This document shows positions 44,101 through 55,380 of a DNA stretch of 64,000 bases, one piece after another. Source of the DNA: Okapia johnstoni (taxonomy: Eukaryota; Chordata; Mammalia; Artiodactyla; Giraffidae); the NCBI GenBank assembly GCA_024291935.2, contig CM044320.1, positions 54,440,001-54,504,000 on the forward strand. The letters are read 5' to 3'. A program made the position numbers and the translations under genes. The notes below the pieces were generated by a model. It saw only the letters and a program-made list of their open reading frames with translations. It was not told where the DNA came from and did no database searches. Each line of letters begins with the position of its first letter. Positions within the stretch are counted from its first letter, which is position 1.

Positions 44101-47100
44101 CAACTCCTTTAGCATCCCTCCTCCTCTCCCAGTGTTCTCCAGCTCCCAAACATATTTCTCCCCCACCATGATCTTCCGCTCTGCTTCTCTCCTCCACTTC
44201 TATCTCTTCTAGATGTCTGTCTTCATCTCTAAGTGTCTCTTCTCTATTCTTATCTCCCTCACCCTGTCCAGACTCTCCCTTCTCCTTTCCCTTTCTCCGA
44301 ATGTCTCCATCCTGTCCCCTTGTGGTACCAACTGTCCTCATATCGACTGGGGGAGAAATGTATGATGATTCCCAGGGGTGAGGATGGGGGACTCTGCCTG
44401 AAGGAACCAAAGCCTTAGAAGGATGGGACCCTGGAACCTAGTCCCCCATCACTAAGCCTCAGGTCATGTTTAGGTAGGGATACATGTTTAGAGTTTACAA
44501 AACTAATAATAAACCAACTGAGAAACTACTACTATTTTCACATTCTTTATTTAATGCTCAGCACTCCTATGAAGCAAGGATTATTATCTGTAACAATGAG
44601 AAGCTTGGTGAATAAGGTCACATATTGGTTAATGAGTCAGGCAGTGATTAAACCCACTTTAATTGTAGCCAAAGAACAGGGTTTATGCCAGGAAGAACTT
44701 TTGAGCACTTGCCTGTGTAACTTAAGATGGGGAGCTTAGGGAGTTCATTCAGCATTTACTGAGCATGGCCTAGTACTGTGGGAGGCAATGAAGCTACACT
44801 GGCGAGCAATACAGAAGCACTATCAACACAGTGTCTGCCCTCGTGGAGATTAGTCCTTAATGGTGAAGACAGGCAGGAAAATAAAACCATCTCTATACTG
44901 AAATTAGGCATAGTATGCTATTTGGATTGTTGCTTGTCACCGTCCATCTCACCAGCAACTACCCTGCCCCAGGGACTCTCCTCATTCCTGAAACTCCACT
45001 CCCCAAGCTCTACCCCACCGCCCCATCACTGAAACTCCAGCCCCATCACTGAAAATCCAGCAGGAGGATAACTGAACCACCAGTGCTCTGGAAGCTTGGA
45101 GAAGAACTTAGGGAAAGAAAGCTGCAAAGGAACTTTGTGTCTTGGTTCCTGAACATCTGAAGATCAGTGAGCACTTTCCTCCCCATTTCACTTGGAGTAT
45201 CCTCCTGGTATCTCCTAGGATGGGGAATGGGGGAATGATTATGAAGCAACAAATGATAAATTCTCCATGATTATGCAGACCTGGGCGTGATACATAATGG
45301 GCTTGGACTTCCTGATCATCCTTTCATGGCTCTGGAAGTTCATTCCTAGTTCTTCCTCAGGCTATTAAGAGTGATAATAGATATTCAAAACCAATAGAAA
45401 CATGATTTAGGGCATTCCCAACTGATATTAGAAAGGGGAACTGAGAGGAACTGAAATGGAAACAGAAGCAGATATTGAGAATCATCCTTTAAACTCAAGA
45501 ATGGTCAGATTATGATCCAAAACAAGGGGAAATTGGCCAAAATGTAAAGCTGGGGTGTTAATGACTTTTTGCAGACTTATTGGCACTGTACTGAGAAACC
45601 AAAGGAAGCTCAGAGGAGAGAAGACATTACAGTTGATCTGATTTGTTGAACTTTATTTCTGATGCCTTGGGAAAGTAGGAGAAAAAATACACAAAGGTAG
45701 TTCTTCCCTTTCTTGAAAGTGGAGACATTAATGGTGAGGAGAAGGAAGCAGCTGAAGGAACTTTTCTCAGAGTCAAGGGATTGAGCAGTCAGGTGCATGT
45801 GCGCGCGCACACGTCCAACTCTGCAACCCCATGGACAGGCTTGCCAGGCTCCTCTGTCCATAGATTTCCTAGGCAAGAATACTGGAGTGGGTTGCCACTT
45901 CCTTCTCCAGGGTATCTTCCCAGCCCAGCAATCAAACCCTGGTCTCTTGTGTCTCCTGCATTGGCAGGTGGAGCACCACCTGGGAAGCCCAGATACATTG
46001 GGAGTGCTTAAGTAGTTTCATTCTTCTGGGTGTGTTATTTCTAGTGGGAATGATGCAAGAAGCCTAGATTTGAATTCTGGTTTACTTCATGGAATAAATT
46101 TAGTCCTTGCTCCCTATCTGGACCCTGGGTTATCCATTCCCTGAGGCCATCTGTTTTGGGGGGGCCTGTGCCAGGCTACCTCTGGCCACCAGACAAAACA
46201 GCAGAAATGGGGCAAAGTGACCTGAGGACGACAGGTGTGGTATGAATTTTGGCTTTTATGGGTAGCATCAAAGGTTCAGAAAAAGTTGGAGCCCTATATT
46301 CTGGGGAAAGTTGGAGGAAGGGAAGACTGCAGGTGAAGAATTCCCCAATAACTACTTTTGCAGCTTACCTGGTAGAGAGGAACCTATGCATTAAGACAAA
46401 CATTTAAGGAAGGGGTGCAGATTAGTAAGGCCTGATAGAGCCATTATCTTACAAGGAGAGTGGGGTTGCTGTTCAAGGTACCAGTGACAGGACAGTGAAG
46501 AAGACAGGTAGGGGAGAGGGTAAAGAACTGGAAAACACAGACTGAGGAGTCTGAGTTGTCAATGCCCCCAGGGCTGCTGACCTCCTCCACAAACACTCTT
46601 TGTTGATACTGTGCCCCCTTCTCTCTTATCAGCCGACCCTGCGGTGCAGACAGATGGCAGCCCTCTTTGCTGCCATTTCCACTTCAGCCCCAAGGTGATG
46701 TTCACAAAGGTACTGAAGGCCCAGCTGTGGGTGTATCTCCGGCCTGTGCCCCGCCCAGCCACAGTCTACTTGCAGATCTTGCGACTGAAACCACTAACTG
46801 GGGAAGGGACTGCAGGGGGAGGGGGCGGAGGCCGGCGTCACATCCGTATCCGCTCACTCAAAATTGACCTGCACTCACGCTCCGGCCACTGGCAAAGCAT
46901 CGACTTCAAGCAAGTACTACACAGCTGGTTCCGCCAGCCACAGAGCAACTGGGGAATCGAGATCAACGCCTTCGATCCTAGTGGCACAGACCTGGCTGTC
47001 ACCTCCCTGGGGCCGGGAGCTGAGGGGCTGGTGAGCAGGGAGCCTGAGATATTGGCAGATATGTATAACCTGGCCCTGAAGAGGTGGGGTATTGGAAATG

Positions 47101-47938
47101 GTAGACCAGGAATGTAAAGGGGGTTAGGGACCAGCATGATTTTTCTAGGCCCGGAGCTGACTCTAGAGGAGTTAGGTGGTGGTGGTGATGGTGGTAATGG
47201 GGTGATACCAGTTTTCAGAGATCCAAGGCAGGCCAACAGTTGAAAACTGTATTTGGGGTGAAGGTGTGAGTTAATAGATTCACGGGACAACAAAGATGGG
47301 CTGTTGTTGAGACCTTGGGCCAAGGGGCTGATGAGGGTCAGGTTGCCAGGAGAGAATCAGAGGTGAGTTTAGGGAGACATGGCTAGCTGGCAAGAAAAGT
47401 GGGTAGAAAACAGGGGCTGGGGAGGGGAGCACTGGAGAAGCTGAGAAATCACTGGTCTCTGTTCTCCTGCCCCTGTTGAGGGGCAGGTGAGAAGGAACAG
47501 GGAGTAAGAGCTCCTCAAGGCTCTATTACATCTCTTTCTCCTCTCCCTCACCCTCAGCATCCTTTTATGGAGCTTCGAGTCCTAGAGAACACAAAACGGT
47601 CCCGGCGGAACCTGGGCCTGGACTGCGATGAACATTCGAGTGAGTCCCGCTGTTGCCGCTACCCCCTCACTGTGGACTTTGAGGCTTTTGGCTGGGACTG
47701 GATCATCGCTCCTAAACGCTACAAGGCCAACTACTGCTCCGGCCAGTGCGAGTACATGTTTATGCAAAAGTATCCGCACACCCACTTGGTGCAACAGGCT
47801 AACCCGAGAGGCTCTGCCGGGCCCTGCTGCACACCCACCAAGATGTCCCCAATCAACATGCTCTACTTCAATGACAAGCAGCAGATTATCTACGGCAAGA
47901 TCCCTGGCATGGTGGTGGATCGCTGTGGCTGCTCCTAA
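41064..47938 (+). CDS. GDF11: Growth differentiation factor 11 (frame broken in exon 1 as given)
   Basis: This TGF-beta/activin-type ligand is close to myostatin and acts in axial patterning and differentiation. Coding exons are 41064-41509, 46633-47030 and 47558-47938 (TAA). The signal peptide begins [20 protein letters not shown], followed by 13 uninterrupted GCG alanine codons at 41148-41186. The prodomain reads on from ERSSRP at 41200, but in another frame; the exons total 1225 nt, and removing one base gives 1224 nt, or 407 residues, the human length. Exon 2 carries the rest of the prodomain. Exon 3 holds the furin site RSRR (residues 295-298, corrected) and the mature cystine-knot domain [10 protein letters not shown] to DRCGCS. 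All introns are GT-AG with matching phases. The extra base lies in the G-rich tract 41187-41200, so an assembly or sequencing error is likelier than a null allele. Confidence 0.95.
41148..41200 (+). repeat. GDF11: (GCG)13 polyalanine codons followed by G-rich tract
   Basis: Thirteen perfect GCG codons are followed by G runs of 6 and 7 split by CC. The reading frame of the signal peptide and that of the prodomain differ by one base across this tract. Confidence 0.95.
42401..42418. repeat. Poly(C) tract
   Basis: About 19 consecutive C bases lie in GDF11 intron 1, a site prone to slippage and to length error in reads. Confidence 0.9.
43300..43475. promoter_or_regulatory. Candidate regulatory element in GDF11 intron 1
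   Basis: This non-repetitive segment contains gtcccctttaagagacaa, ctttaataagagacttgtgc and gctaatcgggggaggtg, motif-like A/T cores within GC-rich flanks. No repeat family was recognised. Its function is unknown. Confidence 0.25.
44530..44760 (+). repeat. MIR-like fragment
   Basis: The order of ctttatttaatgctcagcac, gaagcaaggattattatctg and gaataaggtcacatattggt, then cagtgattaaaccc, resembles a diverged MIR in GDF11 intron 1. Confidence 0.45.
45787..46000 (-). mobile_element. Bov-tA SINE (antisense)
   Basis: This full reversed element starts gcatgtgcgcgcgcacacgt, contains ctaggcaagaatactggagt and ends with the head reverse ggtggagcaccacctgggaa. It lies in GDF11 intron 1. Confidence 0.93.
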
Positions 47939-50457
47939 GGTGGGGGACAGCGGATGCCTCCCCAACAGACCCTGCCCCTAGACCCCCCCCAGCCCTGACC
48001 CCCTGCTCCCCAGGCCCTAGAGCTCCCTCCACCTCTTCAGATGTAACATCACACCTTGTTCCCTGCCCACACGGTGTGCAATACAACCGAGGGAGGCAGG
48101 TGGGGGATTGAGGGGTGAGGGGTTTAGGGGAAAGGGGGGAGAGGAGGGGCATGGTCAGGTGGGGAATGTTTGAGGTGAGAAGGTTTGGCAAGAAGAAAGA
48201 GAGACGTAGAGACAGAGGTAGAGCAGAGGGATAGAGACAGAGGAACAAAAAGAGCAGCAGTGAGAAGGCAGAGAGATAGAGATGCAGGAGAGACAGATAC
48301 TAGGCAGAGATAACCATGAGAAAGAGACAGAAGTGGAGTACTAAGAGAAAGCCCCACACCAAGCCTCCTTTCTTCCACTGGCAAGGTGAGGGGCTTGGTA
48401 TGGCTGGGGAGGTCCCCTGACTACCATTCTCAGTAAGAGGAAATCAAAATCCATTCTTAGCTTCTTCTCTTTCTCCCTCCAGCAGTGGCTGGGGGAAGGG
48501 AAGTGAGGGCAGGGGCAAAAGTGAGGATCTGGAGATTTTATTTATTTATTTATTATGACTTTTCATTTTTTGGTATTTCATTTTTTGGTATTTGGCTTTA
48601 CTTAAATAGATGGGCCCCTGCCCACTGTGCCCCATTTGTCCCTTATTCCCCAAACCCTGTTCTCCCTCAATACTCACCTACTTAAGCACTTGTTTAAAGC
48701 TTCCAGGGTTGAGAATGGGAGTGGAGGGCAAGAGGGCTGACATGGAAGTTTCCAACCCCAAATCACCCTACTTAAACTTCCTGAGCCAAACGGGTTGAAC
48801 TGAATTCCAGCAGTCACAGAAATGGTAAGAGGTTAGGGTTTAGGAGCTGGGGGGGTGGGGTGGGGGGAAGGTGGGAGGGAGAGGCTCAACATCCAGGATC
48901 TGTATGAGAGCCACAGAACTAACCCTCAGGTCTACCCTCACGGTACTGACTTCCTTAGGCAGAGGTGTGGCCTGCTTATGCCCAAATTTCCCCCCAGCCA
49001 AGAGAGAGACCAAAGAGCCTGCGGAATGCCTCTGCTCCCTGCCTCTATCTTCAGGTCCGTAAAAAGAAGAGTAGAGACAGCCCAGAGTCCCCAGGTCTGT
49101 GAAGGTTCAGGAGGGGTCAAAAAAGGAGTAGGGAGGCTGAAAGATACAGGGCATTTGAATCCAAATCACTGCTCTGGGCTAGAGAATAGAGCCAGCAGAC
49201 CGAGGTGGAAGGGATTCTGGAAGGGGGACCTTTCAGTCCCCCAACCCCAAAGCTCAGGGTGGAAGGGGGTAGAACAAGGGAGCAGAGTGTCTATAATTAT
49301 TTTTATCTTTTATTTTTGGAATCTAGCAGTACCTGGCAGCAGGGAGGGGATGATACAGTGGGGAAAAGCATCTGACAAGGCCAGTTAGAGCAGAGGTTGG
49401 GAAGGATGGAGACTCCTTGCTTTGGAAAGCTGGAAAGCAGGCAGGGACTGGTTGCCACTCCAGGTCACTAGCTGGGCCTATTCATTCCTTTCCCAATCCT
49501 GACCCATCCTCCTCTGGACTCACTGTGCCTCAGTTTCTTCCCCTCGATGGAATGAGAAAATAGCAGCACCCGCCACAGCCAAGAGATGAATTCTGAGCAC
49601 TTACCAAGGGCACTTTATGGACATAAAATACCTCTCGCTGTGGGACAGATAACCAGGGCACCAGAGTAGTGGTGAAGAGATGTGAGGCTTAGAGGAGTCA
49701 CAGGCTTCAGAGTACAAGTTCCCCTCTGCCTCCCAGCTGGACAGTGCCTGACACCAAGGAGCTGAGAACCTTCTAATCCATACCCTATCCATATCTCACC
49801 TCCAGACCTCTTGGCTCCATGCAGGAGCCTAGAGGATATCAGGAGTGGAGGGGGAAAGAACCTTCAGCAAAACACACTCTGAGTAGAGCCAGCAGTCATG
49901 GGTCTGATGCAAACAATACAGAACACAAGTAAAACCTGAGCTGGAAAGCTGACCTGGAAGGCTTGTTCTTCCCGAGAGCATGACTTTCCTGCCTGGCCCA
50001 GCTGGTGGAAGGAGCAAAGGTATGTAACCACCCTTGGAAAGGTGATGGTGGTGAATTTTGGCATCTTATTCCCATTCCCATAGTGAAAAAGTGAGATGAG
50101 GTGTTTTGGTACAGGAATGGGCAAGAGCTCATTTCAACTTGCCTCCTCCCACGCAGCAGCAGTACTGACCCCCAGTCTCTCCTCTCTGGCCCTGTTCTTC
50201 ATCACTCCTTCTACTCCAATCTTAGAGAACAAGATGCCCCTGACCACTAACACCATTCACATTTCCTTGGTGGAAAGAAAGGAACAGAGAAGTGAAGAAC
50301 AGAAGATGCCTCCTCCAAGGTCAAATGCCCATGTCTCTTGATCTTGGCACAGGGTGGGGATTGGGCAATAGGCATCAGGTGACTTCCCTCTACAAATTCT
50401 AGAGAGCTGGGGCAGTAGACTTGGGGACACTTAGAATATGCCCCTTTAATGCCACCA

Positions 50458-50463
50458 AATAAA
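50458..50463 (+). terminator. Possible internal GDF11 polyadenylation signal
   Basis: AATAAA is followed by gacctttgggggaaggtcat. It would give a transcript about 0.5 kb shorter than the distal signal. Confidence 0.45.
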
Positions 50464-50930
50464 GACCTTTGGGGGAAGGTCATTCTCTTATGAACATAAA
50501 TCTATGAGTTGAAGTCTCATTCCCCTGGTCTTCCTCACCCCCAGAGGCATGGGGTAAAGAGGCTTGGGGGCATAGCCCAGCAAACTAGTGGGACTAGTAC
50601 CCCCTCTCACCTTATGATGTGTGTGGACCTGGCCAGTGCCCCTCTGATCATAATTAGTGTAATTATTATTTACTTTGTGTATTTGTTACACTGTGTGTGT
50701 GATTGCCTTTGTTTGTTAAGGGTGTCTGAGGAGTATGGGGCTGACAGGGGCACTGGAATGCCAGGAAAGGACCTCTTCACTGAGATCAAGGCTTCCTGGA
50801 GGGAACCATTGCAAAAAGGCCATCAGGCAGTTTTCAAGTTATGTGACAGAGGGCAAAGATGGCCATAGGGTGCTCTGAGTTTTGGGATGGTCACATGACA
50901 CAATCCAGCACTTGAACCTGAAAAAAGAAA

Positions 50931-50936
50931 AATAAA
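50931..50936 (+). terminator. GDF11 distal polyadenylation signal
   Basis: AATAAA lies in an A-rich context (gaaaaataaaagcagtcaaa) about 3 kb after the GDF11 stop. It is the most likely end of the long transcript. Confidence 0.65.
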
Positions 50937-52179
50937 AGCAGTCAAAGAGTTTAGAATTCAGCGTTAAGCTCTTCTCCCTAATCAAGCGCCACATTTACAC
51001 CTCGGAGACCAGGAAGCAGAGGATCTGAGAGAGGATGAAACTTTGTGCTTAAGGAGTAGGAAGATGGGAGTCTTTGGGATGAGAGCTGGGGCTTGCAGCC
51101 AAGGAAGGTTGGGCAGAAGATGGGAAAGAAAGGGAACCTAGACCAACTCTTCACTGGAGGCTTGATCCTGAACAGTCCCAAAGATTATAAAACCCTCTCC
51201 CAGCCTCCACAGAGCAGAAGATCTAAGTCCTCTTGAGATGATTCAGATAATATCTATCCTATTTTCCTGCAGTTCCCTGACCCTAGGTTTCCTCAACAAA
51301 ATTTCAGCAAAATCCACAAACCAACCCAACTTTGAACTTCCGATGTTCCAAGAATGGTTAAGCATCTTAAATACTTTCATTCTACTATAAAAATGTGTCC
51401 CATGTCCCTGGAGCACACTTCCCAGGGCATACAAATTGGTGGGGGGCGGGGGGAGAGTAGCAAAAGAATCTTGCCTGTAACTCAAAGTAGGAAAGGTCCT
51501 GTGACATCAATCTGAACCAGAATGAAGGACAATATGGGTTCAATGTGCCACTGTGCTTTCCCTATCCTGTCAGTTCGGTTAGCAGACTGACCCCAGCTCA
51601 GACCAACTACCAAGTTGAGAGAGAGCTGAAGTGCTACACACTGTATCCTCCCCACAAGGAACTGCTTTACCCACACCTACCCCTACATTTTGCCCCAGGT
51701 AAAAATAGATCCCCCCACCCCACCCAAGGTTCAAGGTTTCCTACCTTGAGAGAACACCAAGAAGTTAAAAGATGATGTTTACCCTCAAACATCTGCAACC
51801 TAATGGATGAGTAGCTACCCTATACTTTGTCTCTGCCCACATCAGGGGCCCCAAGCTAAAAACCAGCAGGCAGGGGCATTTACAGCTTCTGGTGTATGGT
51901 GGGGCAGAAGCTGGGAAGTCAATGCCCCAGCCACAAAGCCAGCTTTCCTGTCAGTGAGCCGGGTGTAAAGTAACAATTGGGACAACTCCTACCTATTCTC
52001 ACTCGCAGAATCCCCCAAAGCATTTGCATATGTGGTATGCATACACATACATTCTCTCAAACTAGTACACTCAGCCCCCTATCCTCTCTAGCTGTAACTT
52101 ATTCAGGAAAAAAGAAAGTACTTCTACGATAAATCACCGAGTAAAATTAAGAGCTAATAATTACTGAATGATTACGATA

Positions 52180-52335
52180 TATGATAAGCAAACTGTGCTC
52201 CTTACATAAATATGACAGTATTAGTTCTCACAGCAACCTTCACAATAAGGTTGCTATTGGCACAGAATCAGAGTCAAGAATGATTAAGTAATTTGCCCAG
52301 GGTCTTGGAGCCAGTTGAGCTAGTGTGGCAGAACA
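52180..52335 (+). repeat. MIR-like fragment
   Basis: The phrases ctccttacataaatatgaca, ctcacagcaaccttcacaat and taatttgcccagggtcttgg are in MIR order, in diverged sequence. Confidence 0.65.
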
Positions 52336-53351
52336 AGGAATTATACCGAAGTAGTTGCTATACAATACTTCATTCTATTAATAGTGATATGAGAGATAGA
52401 AAAATTAAATGCAGGGATAACTGAGAAAGGAAATAAAAAGAAAGCTGGGAGTACTTTAGGCTCAATGGAAGTCCAAAATCTTAAAACTTGGTATTTTTCA
52501 GTCCCTTTGGAAGGAAATACAAGAAGAGTGTGTTGACATGCTGCAAGAGAGGGGGACATTAGATTTTGGTGGAGTCCAATAATCAGAGATGAGTGACACT
52601 GTCAGGGGGTTCTGAGAGAACAGGGAAAAACATTTATTATAGAATATATTCTTATATTCTTATTTATATTAGGTCTTTCCTTCCACCAGATCTGTTTCTC
52701 ATGTCAGACATGGCAACAGGACTCAACACCAAGAAGTGCTGTTATTTGCATCTTCCTTCCTTATAGCCCTCGCCCCCACAGAAGCTTCTAGCCTTGTATC
52801 TTCAGAAGTAAATTCCCAGGATTTGGGGTTGGGGGGAAGGGCGGTTTATAGTGATGGTGGAGAAAAACAGAATGATCCTAGAGAACCATAAAAAGGTGCA
52901 GATTTACAGCGGAGGAAGCTGGCTCTCTCCGCATCTTTTATAGACTCCCTCATTAAGAGCTTCCAGGTATGCAGAGAATGTCACAGCTTCAAAACAGGGA
53001 AAAGAAGACTGGAGTTAGCTAACTACATCTGGATCCTGGATTACCTACACTAAAGAGACTGGAGGATAGGAAGGAAGGGTACTTGGATCCCAGATAAAAA
53101 ACTGCAAGGCTGGATGCCTGTTCTGCCTCTCAAAGAACTTACTATTTTAGGACTGAATTAGTAAAAAACGTAGGAATCCTGAAGTAGTCATGCTCAAAAA
53201 GTATATATGGAATGATTACAGTAAAACAGGAAGAGGAGGATTTGGTGATCAGGCTTGGAGGTGAGAGACTTCTGACCAACGTAAGAACAGCTGCTGGAAT
53301 AGGATGAAATGGGCTAATAAAAAACCCACACAAGCCTGATGAGCAATTCTA

Positions 53352-53545
53352 GGCTTCCCTGGTAGCTCAGCTGGTAAAGAATCCACCTGCAATGTGGGAA
53401 ACCTGAGTTTTATCCCTGGGTTGGGAAGATTCCCTGGAAAAGGGAACGGCTACCCACTCCAGTATTTTGGCCTGGAAAATCCCATGGACTGTATAGTCCA
53501 TGGAGTTGCAAAGAATCGGACACGACTGAGCGACTTTCACACACA
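53352..53545 (+). mobile_element. Bov-tA SINE
   Basis: The element runs from aggcttccctggtagctcag through gggttgggaagattccctgg to cggacacgactgagcgactt, and is nearly full length. Confidence 0.94.
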
Positions 53546-55146
53546 GCTGGGTCAAAAATATGGGGAAAGTGAGTTAAGTATGGAGAAGAATGATTAGGCT
53601 CCAGGAAGAGAATCCTGGGGACAGGGGTTGGGGGTGCAGAGTCTGAATACCTTTCTGGAACATTACAGAGGATAAGGAGACAAAGTGAAGAAAACTTCTG
53701 AAGGACTTAGTGCTCCACTCCTCTCTATGAGCATCTGCTCTATTTTACCTCTTATTTTGGGTAGAAAACCCTTACTGAATCTATAATCTCTGTAAAGATA
53801 CAAAACTGAACTAATTCTCTCTCTGGTTCCGTTTTCAGAGAGTAAAAGAGGAAAAGCTAGCTTTAGGATCAGGGCCTAAAGAAAAGAGAAGCAGAGAGTA
53901 GAGCCCAAGAGAGAAGAGGAGGAAGAAGTTTAATCAACCTTCCCTTTTGTGCATTTCTCCCAAGCCTCAGAATGGGGCAAAATTCACAACAAATGGGCAG
54001 TCTTTGCATCTGCTCCCCAAGACACCATTTTTTCCTAAAGCATCTAAACTTAGGTCCCTGTCCTCCAAGAACCAAAGAGACTTTGTGGAAAGAGGTTCTT
54101 GTTAGGAAGGTGATCAAACATTATTCTTCTATTAATTACAAAACCAGACAGAGGTGTTAGTAGAAACGGGAAAAATGAATTAATTACACCACAGCAACAT
54201 GAGATCTGGTCATGAAACCAAAGTCTTCAGGTAAGGTGCCAGGTTCTTAAGTTTTACAACCAAACCCCAAAGCCCAACCTTATATAGATGTATAGTACAA
54301 AGGATTAAGAGGAGAAATCCTATACCAACATGTCCAAAAAGATTAAATAGCAGGTCTCAGATCTACATGAAATTCAAATGCAAATAAGCAGCCCTGCTTA
54401 GGGAGAGCCAAATCCTAAGTAGAAGGCTTGGCAAGGAAAATGGATTTTAGTAATATCCAAGAAAAACTGCTACCCAAACTGCAAAAGCATATTTCTGCAA
54501 CAGAAGACAAACTGAACTAGTGTAGGGTTTGATTAAAAAATAGAAGGCTCTAGTCTACAGCTTATGTTCCCAACAATCTAGGCAATAATTTTTAACACCT
54601 CTGACATCCTGTCATACTCTGAATCCCTACATACTTTCTTCTAGTTCTGAGGGGTACCCGGCTAAACTGCTTTCCTGAACTGCATAACCAACAGGATTCC
54701 ACATGCTGGCTTCAAATGCAACCAGTTAAGTCACTCTTGAAATTAGGGCCGTTCCAGACTCCAGAATAGGCACTCTGCACTCCATTCCGTAATAGACTAC
54801 CAATCTCTAGCCCTAGTGTTTATATACTTTGCACCTCCTAAAACCTACAGTATTGTATTTTATTCTAATGGGTCATTTCAACCTGTTGAAGCAAAGATTC
54901 AGGGTGAAACTTGGCCTCTTCATGGAGAATAAAGAAGTAAAAGGATGCCTGTGAGTATGAGAGAAGGAAATAAACAGGCTTAAAGGCACATACTCAATCC
55001 TTTTCCTCGTTCTCTTTTCTAAAGGATAAAGGCATTGTTGCTAATTCTCTATAATATTTGGTGAATATCTCCTTATCTGGTCTAATCTGGCTCTAAGAAC
55101 TCAAAGGAGCACCTGAGAAAACACATTGTTCTTTTTTCTATTTTTT

Positions 55147-55152
55147 TTTATT
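55147..55152 (-). terminator. Probable SARNP polyadenylation signal
   Basis: The plus strand reads tttatt, which is AATAAA on the minus strand, about 230 bases after the SARNP stop. The flanking sequence is a T/A homopolymer-rich stretch. Confidence 0.55.
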
Positions 55153-55380
55153 AACAAGCAAAATAATAATTAAAAAACAACAACACAACAACAAAAACCT
55201 TAAAGTTGGAACTGCAATAAGTCAAACTGCTGCTGGAGTTCACAGATGTACCTGGGGTACATGCTCCCTCATTGCAAGGCAGGACCTAGGCACATAACTG
55301 TGCATTTAGGTATATATGTGACCAGGAAAAGTCAAAGAGGTGGAAACCACTGGAGAACAGAAAGCATCAAAAGCTTTTCA

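Larger units (their letters stand above)
47939..50960 (+). other. GDF11: GDF11 3' UTR
   Basis: About 3 kb follows the stop without SINE insertions. It holds a purine-rich gagacagag tract (48180-48345), an AU-rich element atttatttatttatttatta (about 48535-48556), and a 15-bp tandem duplication tcattttttggtatt at 48563-48593. Polyadenylation signals lie at 50458-50463 and 50931-50936. Its length agrees with the long 3' UTR known for GDF11. Confidence 0.7.
51000..55120. other. Interval between convergent GDF11 and SARNP
   Basis: No exon was recognised. It holds a MIR-like piece near 52180-52330 and one Bov-tA SINE at 53352-53545. The rest is unassigned A/T-rich unique sequence. Confidence 0.65.
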
